Source of the DNA: Cristatella mucedo
Taxonomy: Eukaryota > Bryozoa > Phylactolaemata > Cristatellidae
Assembly: GCA_009760855.2 (NCBI GenBank)
Contig: WPIO01000001.1
Coordinates: 11,213,501-11,277,500, forward strand
Reading direction: 5' to 3'
Length of the DNA: 64,000 nt
This document shows positions 32,620-44,542 of the stretch, piece after piece. Each line of letters opens with the position of its first letter. Position 1 is the stretch's first letter. The position numbers were made by a program, and so were the translations under genes. The notes beneath the pieces were generated by a model. The model had not been told where the DNA came from, did no database searches, and worked only from the letters and a program-made list of their open reading frames with translations.

Positions 32620-33235
32620 AAGAATATTGCACTTGATAAAACGCCCTCAGAGAACTCAATCTCGTTCTAGGCGCTTTACATTTGTTGCAAAGGGAAATGC
32701 AATTGAATGGTAAGTAAAATCATGCTTGAAAAACAAACAAAATGAATAATATGGTTAGGTGTGATATGCACTGGGTCAGCATGCAAATGTGGTTAGTGGC
32801 AGCATGCACAGTGTCAGCACGCATAAGCACATCAAGGACGAATCACAGGGACCCACTACATGCTGTCCTAAATAGGTGTGTTTTTAAGTTCCTTTAAATG
32901 TGGTCAGGTCAGGGGATGTTCCGACGCAGGTCGGGAGGCAGTTCCAGGCTATGGGAGCATACGAACTATATGCACGGTCTCCAAAGGATTTGAGGTTCGT
33001 ACGAGGTATTTCTAGACTGTTGGATTCCGAAAAGCGGGTGGTACGATGCTTGGCCTGATGGGGTAGTATATCTGAGAGATAGGCTGGAGCCATAAAATGA
33101 AGTGACCTAAAAGTGAGCGACAAAACCTTGAAGTCAATCCGTTGCTTGACTGGTAGCCAGTGCAGGTCGGCGAGAAGTGGAGTAATGTGACAACTGCGAC
33201 GCTCACGAGAGATAAGCCTAGCTGCAGAGTTTTGC
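32620..33235 (-). pseudogene. L2/CR1-like LINE, C-terminal RT and 3' end
   Basis: The minus frame gives NSAARLISRERRSCHITPLL, ADLHWLPVKQRIDFKVLSLTF, LHFMAPAYLSDILPHQ and PRTNLKSFGDRAYSSYAPIAWN, the full thumb and C-terminal signature of L2/CR1-type ORF2. The 3' UTR follows down to 'gataaaacgccctcagagaactcaatctc' at 32637. It is truncated on its 5' side at a (TA)n run. One reading frame is intact for about 120 codons. Confidence 0.85.
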
Positions 33236-33238
33236 ACC

Positions 33239-33239
<1 letters not shown>

Positions 33240-33284
<45 letters not shown>
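33240..33284. repeat. (TA)n microsatellite
   Basis: About 45 bp of alternating TA at the 5' break of the LINE copy. Confidence 0.95.
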
Positions 33285-33287
<3 letters not shown>

Positions 33288-33704
33288 ATGAATATAGAAT
33301 ATGCAGGGAAGGACGGCTGGCAAGAAAATATCCATAGTAGACCCCGGGAGAGGAGTTGTCGTATTTGGCAAAAAATGGTGGTGTGAGCACCGAAGTTTGA
33401 GTCAGAAGAGCAAAAGCTTCTGTAGTTTTTGAGTCTTTAGAGCGAAAGAAATACATTCAAGAGAAATACAGCCGCGCTGTGGTTCAAGGATTTTTTTATT
33501 AGCTCAGTCATGGAAAACGGTCCAAGCAAGACGTCCATTAAAGCGCCTTCGGCGGCTTTCGGTCGCGAATTTCGGGTCGACGTTCGCTTCACTCCTGCGA
33601 TCACTGTTGCGATGGTGCGATGGCGCCTTTGCCGGATGCTCGGCGAAGGTGACGAAGAGGTTCGCGGCGATTAAAAAAATAAGAGCGCACTTCATTCGCA
33701 TAGT

Positions 33705-33838
33705 CCCATAAGGGAGCTTAATATCTATTCAGCTATTTCACATGTGCCACGGGGATCAAGCTCCCGACCTAGGTCATTAGAATACATTCCCCTCGACCTC
33801 GATCGTTAAAGGCGAACACCTTAACCATTGGGTTAAAG
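33705..33838 (-). mobile_element. SINE family A, copy 4 (tail degraded)
   Basis: 'cacatgtgccacggggatcaagctcccgacctaggtc', 'gacctcgatcgttaaaggcgaacaccttaaccattgggttaa' preserve middle and head; the L2-like tail is weak. Confidence 0.65.
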
Positions 33839-33931
33839 CATCGCGGATCGAGTGCTATTAAAATCGTTTGTGCGCGTGCTTGTCAAGATTCGGCAACAAA
33901 GAGCAAGAAAGCAAATACTCGGCCAGCGACG

Positions 33932-33963
33932 ATGCAGCAGCAGCAGCAGCAGCAGCAGCAGCG
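33932..33963. repeat. (CAG)n microsatellite, about 10 copies
   Basis: Pure CAG trinucleotide run. The frames through it are not otherwise gene-like. Confidence 0.95.
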
Positions 33964-35764
33964 CTTCTTCAAGCTCTTTGGCTCTTGGTGCTGCTAGTCA
34001 TCGTCGGCAGAGCGGGGCAGAACTCGCAGCGGCGGCTGCGGTGGTGGTGGCGACGGCTCTCGTTTGGCCTTGCTGTCGCCACGGAGGTGCGCTCGCTCGA
34101 TGTCGCATGTCTGACGAGCCCAGAGTGTAGTAAAGTGCGATTGGTGAAGATTTTTTCTATTTACTCTGTCCTTCTCGAAACCGGCATGTGATGCTGCGGC
34201 ACTGGCGACTGCCCGAAGCGGCGGAGTCGGCAGCAGCGAAGGGAGTTTCTAAGTCGAACGCCGCGCTCAGCGATCAAGCGCATTTGGTATCGCACGGGCG
34301 ATGTTGGCTAGCGAGGGGAGAAAGCCGATCACGTCCGAAGCGTTTCCATTCGCATTGGCGAGCGTTCAGGAAGCGTCAAAGGAGGAGCTCGCTGAGTCGC
34401 TACGCTCCGTAGCCTCGGTCGAGTATCAGCACGGGGCTTTCATCTGGAGCTCGCTGCGAAGCAAGCGCCGCGTGCTCCAGATGGCGGTTAGCGGAAGTCG
34501 CTCCCGACGTCGCTTCGGGTTGAGAGCGGTGTCATTCGAAGGAGGCCGGGGCCGCGGGCGTGCCTACACTGACCGCAGGCGCTGGGACGAGAGAGCGAGC
34601 ATGTGCCGACGAAACAGAACAGAGCTTCTCGTGTCCGCAGCTCTGCCCCGTTGACGGAGCGGCAAGCCAGGACCAATTATACGACGAAGCAAAGGGAAAC
34701 AGCCTCGGGCTTGGCGGCCAGCTGCTGCAGAGACGCGGCGAGGAGGGCCGAGGCTGCGGCGGCAACGGCGGCGGCGGCGAGGAGGCCGTCAGCCGGCCAG
34801 CCTCAAAGGTGCCATTCTTCTCTAATTCGCGGCACTGCCGGCGGCCATTCTAGAGGAAAGCGGTCGCGAATTATGCCCAATTCCCGCCGAAGACCGATAC
34901 CGCCAGCATATGCCTCGTGGAGGCAATTTGCCAGAAAATATTGCACGCGTTACCAAGTTAGCGCTCGCCGATGCTGGCCTCGCTGCTGCAAGTTTGCGCC
35001 GCCGAAGCAGAGCGAGAAAGCCGATGCTGGAGGCGGCGGTCGCTTGAAACGCCCCAAAGCAACCGTCCCAAGCGTCGCCGCTTCGCAATAAAAATAGCTT
35101 GTCAGAGGACGCTCACCAATGTCGAAACTACTACTGGCCGAGAAAGGCTCTCGAGCAGAGCGCTTCGGCTTGTGACGGGATCGCGTCCGGCCGCTGTCGG
35201 CTTGCGGCCTCGGTGTGGGGAAATGGACGTTTTTTTTAAAGATTTTACGGACCGGCGATCCTGCGAACCGGAAGTTGGCAGCGGTCCGATCTCGATTCGT
35301 CCAATTTGGCCGAACCGGGTGAAGTGGCGGATAGCGCTCGCTCAGCGACAGGAGACGAAAGAGGCGAGCGGCAGTCGTGTCTCCTCCGGCGGGCGGCTTC
35401 TCGATTCGAGGCAAAGTGGCGAAAGTTTTCGATCCCAGGCGACGAAGCGACGAGCGCGCGTCCCGAGCGTCATTGCCCGCCGGTCCTCGGCCGAGCGCCG
35501 CTCAGATCGATCGGCTAGACGGCTGCAGCTTTCCGACGCTCGGCTCTATCGCCCGTCCCTTCCCCACACGGCGTCTGTTTTGCTCCTCGAGGGGACGGTG
35601 GGGCGGGAGGGGCGGGGCAAGAGTGGACGGAGCGAGAGTTTGAGTCGCGGGCGGCTCATCGTTTCTGCCTCGACAGCTGCCCAAAGCAAGCGCAGTGGCC
35701 AACTCCCCGCTCAAGAGCCGCCGCGAGTGAGTAAAGGCTGGGTGGCTGGCGGAGCCGAGGGCAG

Positions 35765-35846
35765 GTACGCAAGGTACCAGGTAGCAGGTACCCCCTCGCC
35801 AGGTACGCAAGCCGCAGGTACCCCCTCGCCAGGTACGCAAGCCGCG
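35765..35846. repeat. ~30-bp minisatellite, 2-3 copies
   Basis: Two full copies of a unit made of 'ggtaccccctcgcca' and 'ggtacgcaagccg', plus a diverged first copy containing 'ggtacgcaaggtaccaggtag'. Confidence 0.85.
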
Positions 35847-36004
35847 ACTTGGAAGAGCGGTCGGCCGGCGGCGGTGGCGGAGGCGAGTGGCGGCCGTCGA
35901 GATCCCGCCCGCCGTCCGAGCTGCTGCCGGCGGTTAGCTGAGCCCGCGGCGGCGGCGGCGCGGCCGCCGCCGCTCGCTGCCCGCCCTCGCGGCGCTTTAT
36001 GCGG

Positions 36005-36392
36005 CCCTAATTGGCTTAACTTTAATTTAGTAATTCAACTGTCTTCCTGACGACGCGACAGATCTGCCGCCGACTTTGCTGACGCAGGAAAACAAGACGC
36101 GAGCCAGCTAGGCGGCTAGCTGGCTCGCGTGAGGTGGTGCGACTTCTTTTTCAACCGCTTAATTATAACCGGGAGCGCATTTGAGGGCCTAATTTTTTGC
36201 GTCGGGACTGGACGTCGACGAATTCGCCGAGTAGACAATTAGGGTATTTATCGGCACCGCAGAGGCTCGAGCCGGGGCACAACAATCGAGCGTCTCATCG
36301 CTTAAATTAGAGCGGCGAAGAGGCGAAGGGGCGGGCTCCCGCCCGGCTCCTCCGAAGCGAAGCAGAGTCCCTCACGCTCACGCGCTAATTAT
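36005..36392. promoter_or_regulatory. Candidate homeodomain-site cluster
   Basis: At least eight TAATT/ATTA cores within about 390 bp (near 36007, 36023, 36031, 36159, 36190, 36236, 36303 and 36385), inside a GC-rich block where such AT words are otherwise rare. Regulatory function is an inference. Confidence 0.25.
36097..36130. repeat. Perfect 15-bp-arm hairpin
   Basis: ACGCGAGCCAGCTAG at 36097-36111 and its exact reverse complement at 36116-36130, with loop GCGG. Confidence 0.9.
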
Positions 36393-37262
36393 CGGCCGTC
36401 GGCGTCGGCGGGACAGGCCGCAGGGACCAGCCGCCTTGCTGAGCGCACAGTCCCCCATTGTGTCTTGTCCGTTGACATCGCTCGCGCTTCGCTGCTGCGC
36501 GGGCGGCGGCGAGCAATCGCCGGATCCGGTGGAATCGGTGCGTGAAGCGGCTGCGCGGGTTGGGCCGCCGCCCCGAGTCTCCCGCTCGCTAGCTCCACCG
36601 GGCCGGCGTAAGGCGGCCGGCGGACGGGCCTCGAAGCCAGAAATAGCTTCAACAGCCTGCTCTGTCGGTCGTGGCCAGCTAGCTACTAACGACATCCGGG
36701 ACATTAGGAGTCGAACGCTCCGACGACTCGGTGCGCGCTTGCACTCGGTCTTCGCACTGCGGCTGCCCGGCGAGCGGCTGCTTCTGGCTGGATGCGAGCG
36801 CGCTGCGACAACGATCGCTCGGCGCCGACAGCTAAGCAGACGACGACAAGCGGGAAAAGGCGGGTTCTAATGCAAATGAATGTCAATAGCTTGCAGCGAC
36901 ATCTGGCATGTGTGTGGGGCAGAGCAGGAATGCGCTCGCACTAGAGAAAAAAAACTAAAGGAAGTGGCTCTCACCGCAGCGCGAGCCACTCGGCAGCGGC
37001 GGCAGGCTTCTTCTACCAGATTTCTTTTCCCTCCTCGCCATTGCAGCAGCCTGCCCACCAGTCACGACAGGCGCGAGGGATGGCCACGACGCCAGGTCGG
37101 TTTTGACCGCATGGCGTGACGTTAGGCTAGTCAGTGTGCCACTGTCGCGTGAGCCGCCAGCCTGTGGTAGTGGCTGCGGCTGGGCGGTCACCACGGCCGC
37201 TGGGCAATCTGGAGCCAGCTTCAAGCCGCAGAAATTAGGAGCATTAACCGAGGCTTGGAAGA

Positions 37263-37268
37263 GCGAGC

Positions 37269-37353
<85 letters not shown>

Positions 37354-37509
37354 CGAGAGAGACAGACAGACAGACGAGAGACGAGAAACAGCAAGATAGA
37401 GAAACAGCGAGATAGAGAAACAGACAGACAGAGAGACAGACAGAGAGACAGATAGAGAGAGGCAGACCGACCGAGTGAGAGAGAGACAGAGAGAGAGACA
37501 CAGAGAGAG

Positions 37510-37594
<85 letters not shown>

Positions 37595-37614
37595 GAGGGA
37601 GGGAGGGAGGGAGG
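37263..37614. repeat. (GA)n/(GACA)n compound array, about 350 bp
   Basis: GA blocks at both ends with a GACA, GAAACAG and GATAGA-rich centre, ending in GGGA repeats. Confidence 0.97.
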
Positions 37615-37699
37615 GTTGATTGGTTGGGGCAACGGATCGGTTGATTATGCTTCCAGTTGAAGAGCTGAGATTGTGGCCTACAGACTGAAGCCTAATAAT

Positions 37700-37848
37700 G
37701 TCGAGCTGGTTTGGCCCACTGGTTAATGTGCTCACCCTGACCGAGGTCAAGGTTTTTGATGTCAGAGGTCGAGGGCTCGAGCCCCGTGGCATGTGAAGCG
37801 CATGACTATTTTTTAAGTTCTCTTAGGGCGCTATACAAATGTGTTATA
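37700..37848 (+). mobile_element. SINE family A, copy 5
   Basis: 'ctggtttggcccactggttaatgtgctcaccctgaccgaggtc', 'gaggtcgagggctcgagccccgtggcatgtgaagcgcatgac', 'taagttctcttagggcgctatacaaatgtg'. Near-complete, with B-box-like GGGCTCGAGCCCC. Confidence 0.85.
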
Positions 37849-38300
37849 TATAATAATGCAAAGGCAGACTCTTTCATTCCCTCCGAAGCTTCACTGACCT
37901 CGATACTGCGGCCACTCGGCGGCAGAAACGCCTGCGGGCGGAAGGTGGTGGATGTGAGGCACGCCTTTCGCTGCAATGCTACGCTCTGTCAGCTGCCCGC
38001 TAGCGGGACCTGTCGGCTAAGATTGTGCCCGAGATCAGATTGATTGCGCCCGAGATCAGAGTGAGTGCTCGTTGGAAAAGAACGCGAAAAACGCGCGGCC
38101 AACCGCTATTAAACCTTGGGCACGGCGCCATGTCTTGCAGGATGGATGAGATCTCGTGAACTGTTAATTACAGTTCACGACATTCCAGCAGAAAAGAAGC
38201 GCATGCATCCACCTCGCAGCTCGCACCTCAGTCTGTTACCTGTTACTTGTGTGGTCGCTGTGGTGGGGGCAGCTCTAGCCCCCGGCGTCGGCTACTGCGG
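37849..38300. other. No gene recognised
   Basis: Unique-looking sequence with the short repeat 'gcccgagatcaga' at 38027-38060. The frame 37756-38043 plus has no recognisable domain. Confidence 0.45.
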
Positions 38301-38301
38301 C

Positions 38302-38335
38302 TCTCTCTCTCTTCCTCACTCTCTCTCTCTCTCCC

Positions 38336-38383
<48 letters not shown>

Positions 38384-38401
38384 TCTCTCTCTCTCTCTCC
38401 C

Positions 38402-38474
<73 letters not shown>

Positions 38475-38585
38475 GTCTCTCTCTCTGTCTCTCTCTCTGT
38501 CTCTCTCTGTCTCTCTGTCTCTCTGTCTCTTTCTGTCTCTCTCTGTCTCTCTCTGTCTCTCTCTGTCTCTCTCTCTCTCTCTCTC
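38302..38585. repeat. (CT)n array with CTGT interruptions, about 285 bp
   Basis: Complementary in type to the GA/GACA arrays. The first half has CCCTCA interruptions, the second half CTGT. Confidence 0.97.
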
Positions 38586-38764
38586 CTGACCACCGGGAAA
38601 TAGCGAGAAGGAACACGCAGCGGTTAGCCGTGACGCGATTCTGGCTTTTCTCTGTAACTCCGCGATGGCTCGCACACAGACTTAGGCGAAGAGCAGCAGC
38701 CGAGAGTTTGGCTTAATCATTGCTTGCACGTGCTAGCTTACTTTATCGCCTGCTGCCAGCTGCC

Positions 38765-38832
38765 GGCGATTGTCGCTACGGCTCTTCTACCATTAATGCA
38801 GGTGAAAATAAGGCTGCTGAGTCAGCCGGCCT
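38765..38832 (+). mobile_element. SINE family B tail fragment
   Basis: 'gattgtcgctacggctcttctaccattaatgc', 'aaggctgctgagtcagcc' resemble the family B body and tail only. Confidence 0.4.
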
Positions 38833-38994
38833 TGACATTTACCTATGCATTTACCATGCACTGTGAAGACATCAGGCCACCAAGTGGTCCACCGCATCAC
38901 TGTCAGTAGTATCGGGTCGCAAAGGGTGTGAACTGCCGGAGTTGACCTGCAGTGACAGGTGAGCTTGCCGACTGACCTTAGCAGCACTGAACAG

Positions 38995-39140
38995 CTCATT
39001 CAACAGCCCCATTTGTAGAGCGGCAGAAGAGCCTTAAAGGCTTTCGCTGCTGCTTGCAGTGGACAATAGAGGATCGCCCAGTGCAGGCGTCGAACCCACG
39101 ACCTTCGGTCGTTCGGAGCGAGCGCCTTACCTAGGACCAG
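38995..39140 (-). mobile_element. SINE family B, copy 8
   Basis: 'tcaacagccccatttgtagagcggcagaagagccttaaaggc', 'ggatcgcccagtgcaggcgtcgaacccacgacc', 'gagcgccttaccta': clean reverse-orientation copy with B box GTCGAACCC. Confidence 0.8.
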
Positions 39141-39207
39141 CACGAACAGCTGAGCTGGAGGAGAGAATGGAGAGGAAGCCGAGGAGAAGGAGGTAGCAGA
39201 AGAAAGC

Positions 39208-39252
39208 GGTAGAACGAACGAACGAACGAACGAAGGAACGAACGAACGAACG
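39208..39252. repeat. (GAAC)n tetranucleotide repeat
   Basis: About ten units of GAAC/CGAA with one GAAG interruption. Confidence 0.95.
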
Positions 39253-39519
39253 GAGAACAGATAGAAAGCAGAAGCAGCGTAGAAGCAGGCGAGCGGCATG
39301 AGTGACCAGTGCAGCAGTGACTGGAGAAGCTGGCCGAAAGGCGAGATGCAGGAGCTCTTTAAGAACGGGCTTTAAGAACTTGAGGCTTTCGATTGACGAG
39401 CGAGAGCAAGCACCGGCTGTGGCTGGCGCCGGCTCCTAAGAACTCTAGCGAAGACGTCCGAGCCGAGTCCATTAGAGATCGAGTGCTTTCTATGCAGCGG
39501 CTCGAGAGCTCGAGAGCTG

Positions 39520-39694
39520 CATAGCACGATACAAGCCTGCCTCGCTGACACTCGCTGTGCTGCCTCCCGCAGAGCCACATAGCACGATACAAGCCTGCCT
39601 CGCTGACACTCGCTGTGCTGCCTCCCGCAGAGCCACATAGCACACGATACAAGCCTGCCTCGCTGACAGTCGCTGTGCTGCCTCCCGCAGAGGC
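39520..39694. repeat. 58-bp minisatellite, 3 copies
   Basis: Copies begin at 39520, 39578 and 39636 with 'catagcacgatacaagcc'. The third has a 2-bp insertion (cacacg) and one substitution. The near identity indicates recent amplification. Confidence 0.95.
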
Positions 39695-41969
39695 CGATTG
39701 GGCAGGCGCATCGGACGGTCCAACTCTTTTAATAGACCGCCAGTGTGGCTGGCGGCAGTATTAAAAGGTTACCAGCGATGAGGATTAATGACATTGCCCA
39801 GAGGCCCCACTAGGCAATTAGGACCGCTTTGCGAAGTTCGCCCCTACAGGGATATCGAGTCTGTCAGGCAAGTGTGCAGTAGCTCGTACGAGTCCACTCG
39901 TGTTTACTTTGTGCTCAGAGGACCTGAACGCTGGTAGGACTATATTCGCTAACGCCCGGCTTTCTGCAGAGTGTCGTTAAACCGAGTCGCTAAGCCAGCT
40001 AGCTGGTCCGTATTACTCGTCCCACCACTCGTACCAGAATTTGCCTGCAGCCTCCGCCTCCGACGAGCACTGGCTGGAAAAGCTGTCCGCGAACGCTTCC
40101 TTTCTTCGACCCTAAATGAACGGGCAACTGAGTGCTCGGGCGATTTGTGATCTGTCGAGTGCGCTTGCATTAGTTTTTATGGAAAACGTGCACGAATCAG
40201 CCCGTCAGATAGGGGGGGGGGGCGGCGGTCAATTTTCTCTGCGACAGTCTTCGCTGTTGCTCAGAGCAAGCCCGCTTGCCCACGGAGTACATATAGGTTC
40301 ATTAGGGTAGTCGGATTTGGTGTCGCGTACATCTTTCTGTGTCACTGGTATCCACTTGCAGACGGTGTCATGTCTACGCAGCCAGCTTTCAATGGCTTAG
40401 CTCACCGGAAGCTTGAGCAGCTCTTCTTACACGTTCGATGCCAACGGGCCACTTCTGGCGGCATAGTAACAGCGAAGAGCTCAAGCGATGTTGAAAGACA
40501 ATGAGGAAGGTGAGTAGCGAAGGATCAGCAAAACAAAACACTGCGGAGGAAGAGGAGAAGGAGGAGCCTGCACGTGCAGTAGCATCGCAGTAAAAGCAGT
40601 TTCACTATAAAATGTACGGATGAGTTCTGCAAAGGACCTTTGGATAGGGTACGAGCATGTCGCCAAAATTCTTAAAATGAAGAAGAGACCGAAAATAAGG
40701 AACGTGTTGATAGGGACGCAACACATTCCTTGGGTAAAGAGAACCTTGCCAATGGCCATAAATGAGGGCATAAGCTCTTTCTGTGGCTTCAAGAGAGTTA
40801 CATTTCTTCTCTTTGAAAGTTTACAGTCTCGTGACAAAGTGACATGTATAGAGGTGGAACGGCGGCTTTTAAAACGTGGCTGGGCCGGCTTAACCTCAAG
40901 ATCGTAGGATTTTGTGCTGGTCAATGACATCACTAACTTATAATGCTGGAAATTAGAGAGGAAACGTCCAGTAAAAACCATCTTGTCAGGAAGCTAATAA
41001 GAAAATGGTCATCTAGAGGAAGATGAGATTGTGAGCACTCACAAAAATACTTCATAGCATTCGCGGTTGACCATAATTAGTTTTCATGCTGTTTATTGTT
41101 CTTCGATCCGTCTAAGGTTGCTCTCAGGCTCGAAACATGGCCAGGTGCTTCCCCATGCAAGCAAATATCGTGCAAACCACCTGACTCTGAAAAAAAACGC
41201 ACGTTATTTACTAGCCATGCAGAAAGTCAATCATTTGCTTGGCTGTCTAAAGGCAACAGGCCAGGACTCAACAAAAAGCTAGCGTAAGGCACCGAATTTA
41301 TTTGAGTCCGACACAATCAGAGTATTTCTACGCAATTATATCTAAACCACTCATCTCAAACTTTAAAGAAAAGGGAGAAGAATTGCTGACCCGATATGGC
41401 AGCTAAAGAAGCGAGATACATAGAAGCAGCAGTGCAGGTCGGTTGCTGGAAAAGGGACGCTGGCCAGGGCAGGAAGCAGGAGGGAAAATATCAATGTTTG
41501 AACATGAATTTCAAAAGTGAATTCCACAACGCAGAGCACGCACATTCTTTTGTCGCCAGCATCCTCGCTGGACTGGCGTCGGACTAGAAAGATGCCGAAA
41601 GGAAGGGAACGTCGGTACACGTGCTGTATGCGGTGAACTCGGTTCGGCGCCCGTCATCTTTCATGCTGCAGGGCTGAGGCCCAGCCTAAACCGTCGACAT
41701 AATTACACCGAGGGTTCTTTGATTGCAAGCGACTACGCAGATAAAGCATTACATAAACCATTACGCTGCCACGCCATCGTCTGCCGTTAGTCACGCATCG
41801 TTGTCACCCCTAGCTATCGTTGTACCGACATCGTTGTAGTTTTGCCGGTCTTAACAAACTCCAGAACTCAGCTAGTTCACTCTGGAGCACTGAACCGGAG
41901 CATTTGCATCAACCGCCAACTGTTTCACAGAAAAAGTGTAAAAGCAGTAGCAAGTGGCTCATTGCAAGC
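39695..41969. other. 2.3 kb with no recognisable gene
   Basis: A G homopolymer lies at 40211-40220. The longest frame is 40481-40981 minus (166 codons), with a hydrophobic centre (FLIFGLFFILRILAT); the plus frame 40620-40907 (95 codons, Lys/Arg-rich) opposes it. I recognise neither, and no splice or start context favours either. Confidence 0.35.
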
Positions 41970-43900
41970 GTCATATAATAGTAATAATAATAATAATAAT
42001 AATACATTTTCATAGCGCCTTCAGAGAACCGACTCTCTAGGCACTTTACAGATGCTGCATATAAAGCATAGCAAATGTTTGGTGGTAACATGCGCAAGCA
42101 GCGGGCACAGCAAGCAGCAGGCACGAGCAAGTAAGCAGCTACATGTACTCGAAGGACGAATTATCAAAGGCCCACCAAATGCTGTAATAAAAAGGTGCGT
42201 TTTTAATATTCTTTTTAAATGTCTTCATGTCGAGGAACGTTGTTACATGCGTCGGTATCGAGTTCCAGGGTTTGGGTGCATAAGAACTAAAGGCACGGTC
42301 TCCAACGGTTTTGAGGTTTGTACGAGGTATGGCTAAGCGATTCGAGTCAGAACAGTGGGTTGTACGATTCTTCACCTGGTGGGGGAGTAGATCCGAAAGG
42401 TAGGCTGGAACCAGAGAATGAAGGCACCTAAAAGTAAGCGATAGAACCTTGAAGTCGATGCACCACTTACCTGGGAACCAATGCAGGTTACCGAGAAGTG
42501 GTGTGATGTAGCGATTGCAACGCTCACGACAGATGAGCATAACTGCACCAACTGTAAGCAACTGATTGCACAGACCAGTAGACCAGCAAGCAATGAGTTA
42601 CAAAAGTCAAGACGGCATGTCGCAAATGCATGGACCAATTTAGGTGTGGTATCCCTGTCTAGACAAGCCCGAATTTCAGCAATGTTATGTAGCTGAAAGT
42701 AGGCAGACTTGACTGTGGAGCTGATGTGGTCGTCTAATGAAAGGTCACTTTAGAACACGACACCTAGATTATTGCAGATTCAATAGGAGATATGCTGGCG
42801 GAGACGATTTTGAGGGTCAGGTTTTCCAATTTTAGAATCACACTTAGTTTGCCCATACCTAGTAAATTGGTTTTGTCGTCATTCAATTTAAGAAAGTTCA
42901 CTATCATCCATGTGCGGATGTCATTAATATATGCAGCAAGGGTGTGTAGAGAATTTGACGTGCTGGAGGGCTGGGAAGCATCAAAATAATGGTACAACTG
43001 AGTGTCACCTGTATTGTAGTGAAAGCCTAGATTGTGCTTGGCAATCACTTCGGCAAGAGGGAGAGTATAAAATGTGAATGGAAGCAGACCGAGCATAGAG
43101 CCCTGAGGTAGCCCGTACTTAAGTATCTTTGTTGGTTCACATCAATACACTGGAGTCTCCCACAGAGATAGGACCTGAACCATTAAAGTGCAGTGCCAGT
43201 GATGCACAGGCGAGATTCAAGACGCTCAAGAAGGACTTTGTGATCAATAGTATCAAATGCTGCCGAAAGATCAAGCAGTATAAGCAGAGAGACTTCAGTC
43301 AAGTCTGCATTAAGGGCAAGGTCATTGTACACCATAAGCAATGCTGACTCTGGAGTGATTAGCTCTAACCCAGACTGAAACTTACTTACTGGGTTTGCGG
43401 TCTAAATATAAGAGTTCAGTTGGTCTGCCACACCTCGTTCTAGTGTATTTGTTAGGAACAGAAGAAGGGAGACTGGACGGAAGCTGCTCAAGTCCTCTTG
43501 GTCTAGAGCTGCTTTCTTAATTAGTCGCCTGAGTACAGCCTTTTTGAAAGATGCAGGGACCTGACTTAAGGCTAAGGACACTATTCATGGCAGCATCAGA
43601 TCTAAGCAACGTAGAAGTAGGACCGTGTGAATATGGTCTAGAGGACTAGTAGTCTTCTTTGACTAGGAGATAAATTTCAGGATAAGGTCACTCGTGGCCT
43701 TCTTGAATGTAGACATCGAGGTAGTGACGGAATCGATGGACTTGGGTTCTGTGTTGATGTAATTGAGGGACAGGAGTCCAGAGGGGATGCCGCAACCCTA
43801 GGGATGGACTCTCATACTTTGTCTATCTTGCTGACAAAGAAGCTAGAGAAGCGATTGGCTAGGACACCACAAGGATCATTCGGTAAGGAACTAATCTGGG
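41970..43900 (-). pseudogene. L2/CR1-like LINE, ~1.9 kb, near-complete RT domain, decayed
   Basis: In minus-strand order: [15 protein letters not shown]-like text (about 43440), LLDLSAAFDTIDHKVLLERL (about 43280-43220), LLPFTFYTLPLAEVI and GDTQLYHYF (42990, the place of the YADDTQLY catalytic box, here YNTGDTQLY), CRLDFCNSLLAGL (42600), DFKVLSLTF, PAYLSDLLPHQVK, PRTNLKTVGDRAFSSYAPKPWNS, then 3' UTR and a (TAA)n tail at 41984-42005. Stops, frameshifts and loss of the catalytic Asp pair show it is inactive. It is the longest LINE copy in the window. Confidence 0.85.
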
Positions 43901-44070
43901 TGCGGTTAAGGAGATTCTCTTGCAGCGAGTTTTCATTTTCCTGCATATATATTTAGTTCTCTTGGGGCTACACAAATGACGTATATTATTATTACTATTG
44001 TAAAGAAGACAGACTAAGCAGAGGAGAAATAGAGAGATAGAGAAAGAGAGTGAGAGGAAGGTAGGTAGGT

Positions 44071-44320
<250 letters not shown>

Positions 44321-44343
44321 AGAGAGAAGGGGAGGGAGAGGCC

Positions 44344-44398
44344 AATTGTATTGTATACATTTTTATTCCAAAAGAATAAAAATGTATATAATACAATT
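44344..44398. repeat. 25-bp inverted repeat, 5-nt loop
   Basis: Arms 44344-44368 and 44374-44398 are reverse complements with one mismatch (AATTGTATTGTATACATTTT against its partner). AT-rich hairpin between a GA/GACA array and a SINE. Confidence 0.9.
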
Positions 44399-44402
44399 CA
44401 TT

Positions 44403-44542
44403 CGCATGGCGACCGTAGAGAACTTAATCTAGTGCATTATTACTAATCTCCATCCTGGCGCTTAACCTATGCCGCACGGGGCTCGAACACACGAACTCGG
44501 TTGTCAAAGGCGAGCACCCAGACTCCTGCGCCAAATCAGGTT
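44403..44542 (-). mobile_element. SINE family A, copy 6
   Basis: 'catggcgaccgtagagaacttaatct', 'ccgcacggggctcgaacacacgaactcggttgtcaaaggcgagcaccca': reverse order of the family blocks, with an insertion in the tail. Confidence 0.65.

Larger units (their letters stand above)
33964..36870. other. 2.9-kb GC-rich block, no supported gene
   Basis: CpG-dense. The longest frame is 34971-36050 plus (359 codons), Arg/Ser/Gly/Pro-rich, overlapped by open frames on both strands; no domain was recognised. 35765-35845 is a ~30-bp tandem repeat of 'caggtaccccctcgcc' plus 'aggtacgcaagccg'. 36097-36130 is a perfect hairpin. 36005-36392 is a TAATT-rich patch. Confidence 0.5.

Noticed and set aside
34971-36050. 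359-codon frame as a gene
   Set aside because: GC-rich DNA with overlapping open frames on both strands, Arg/Ser/Pro-rich text, internal minisatellite and no domain.
39520-39694. CRISPR-like array from regularly spaced repeats
   Set aside because: Units are contiguous 58-bp tandem copies without unique spacers, in a eukaryotic genome.
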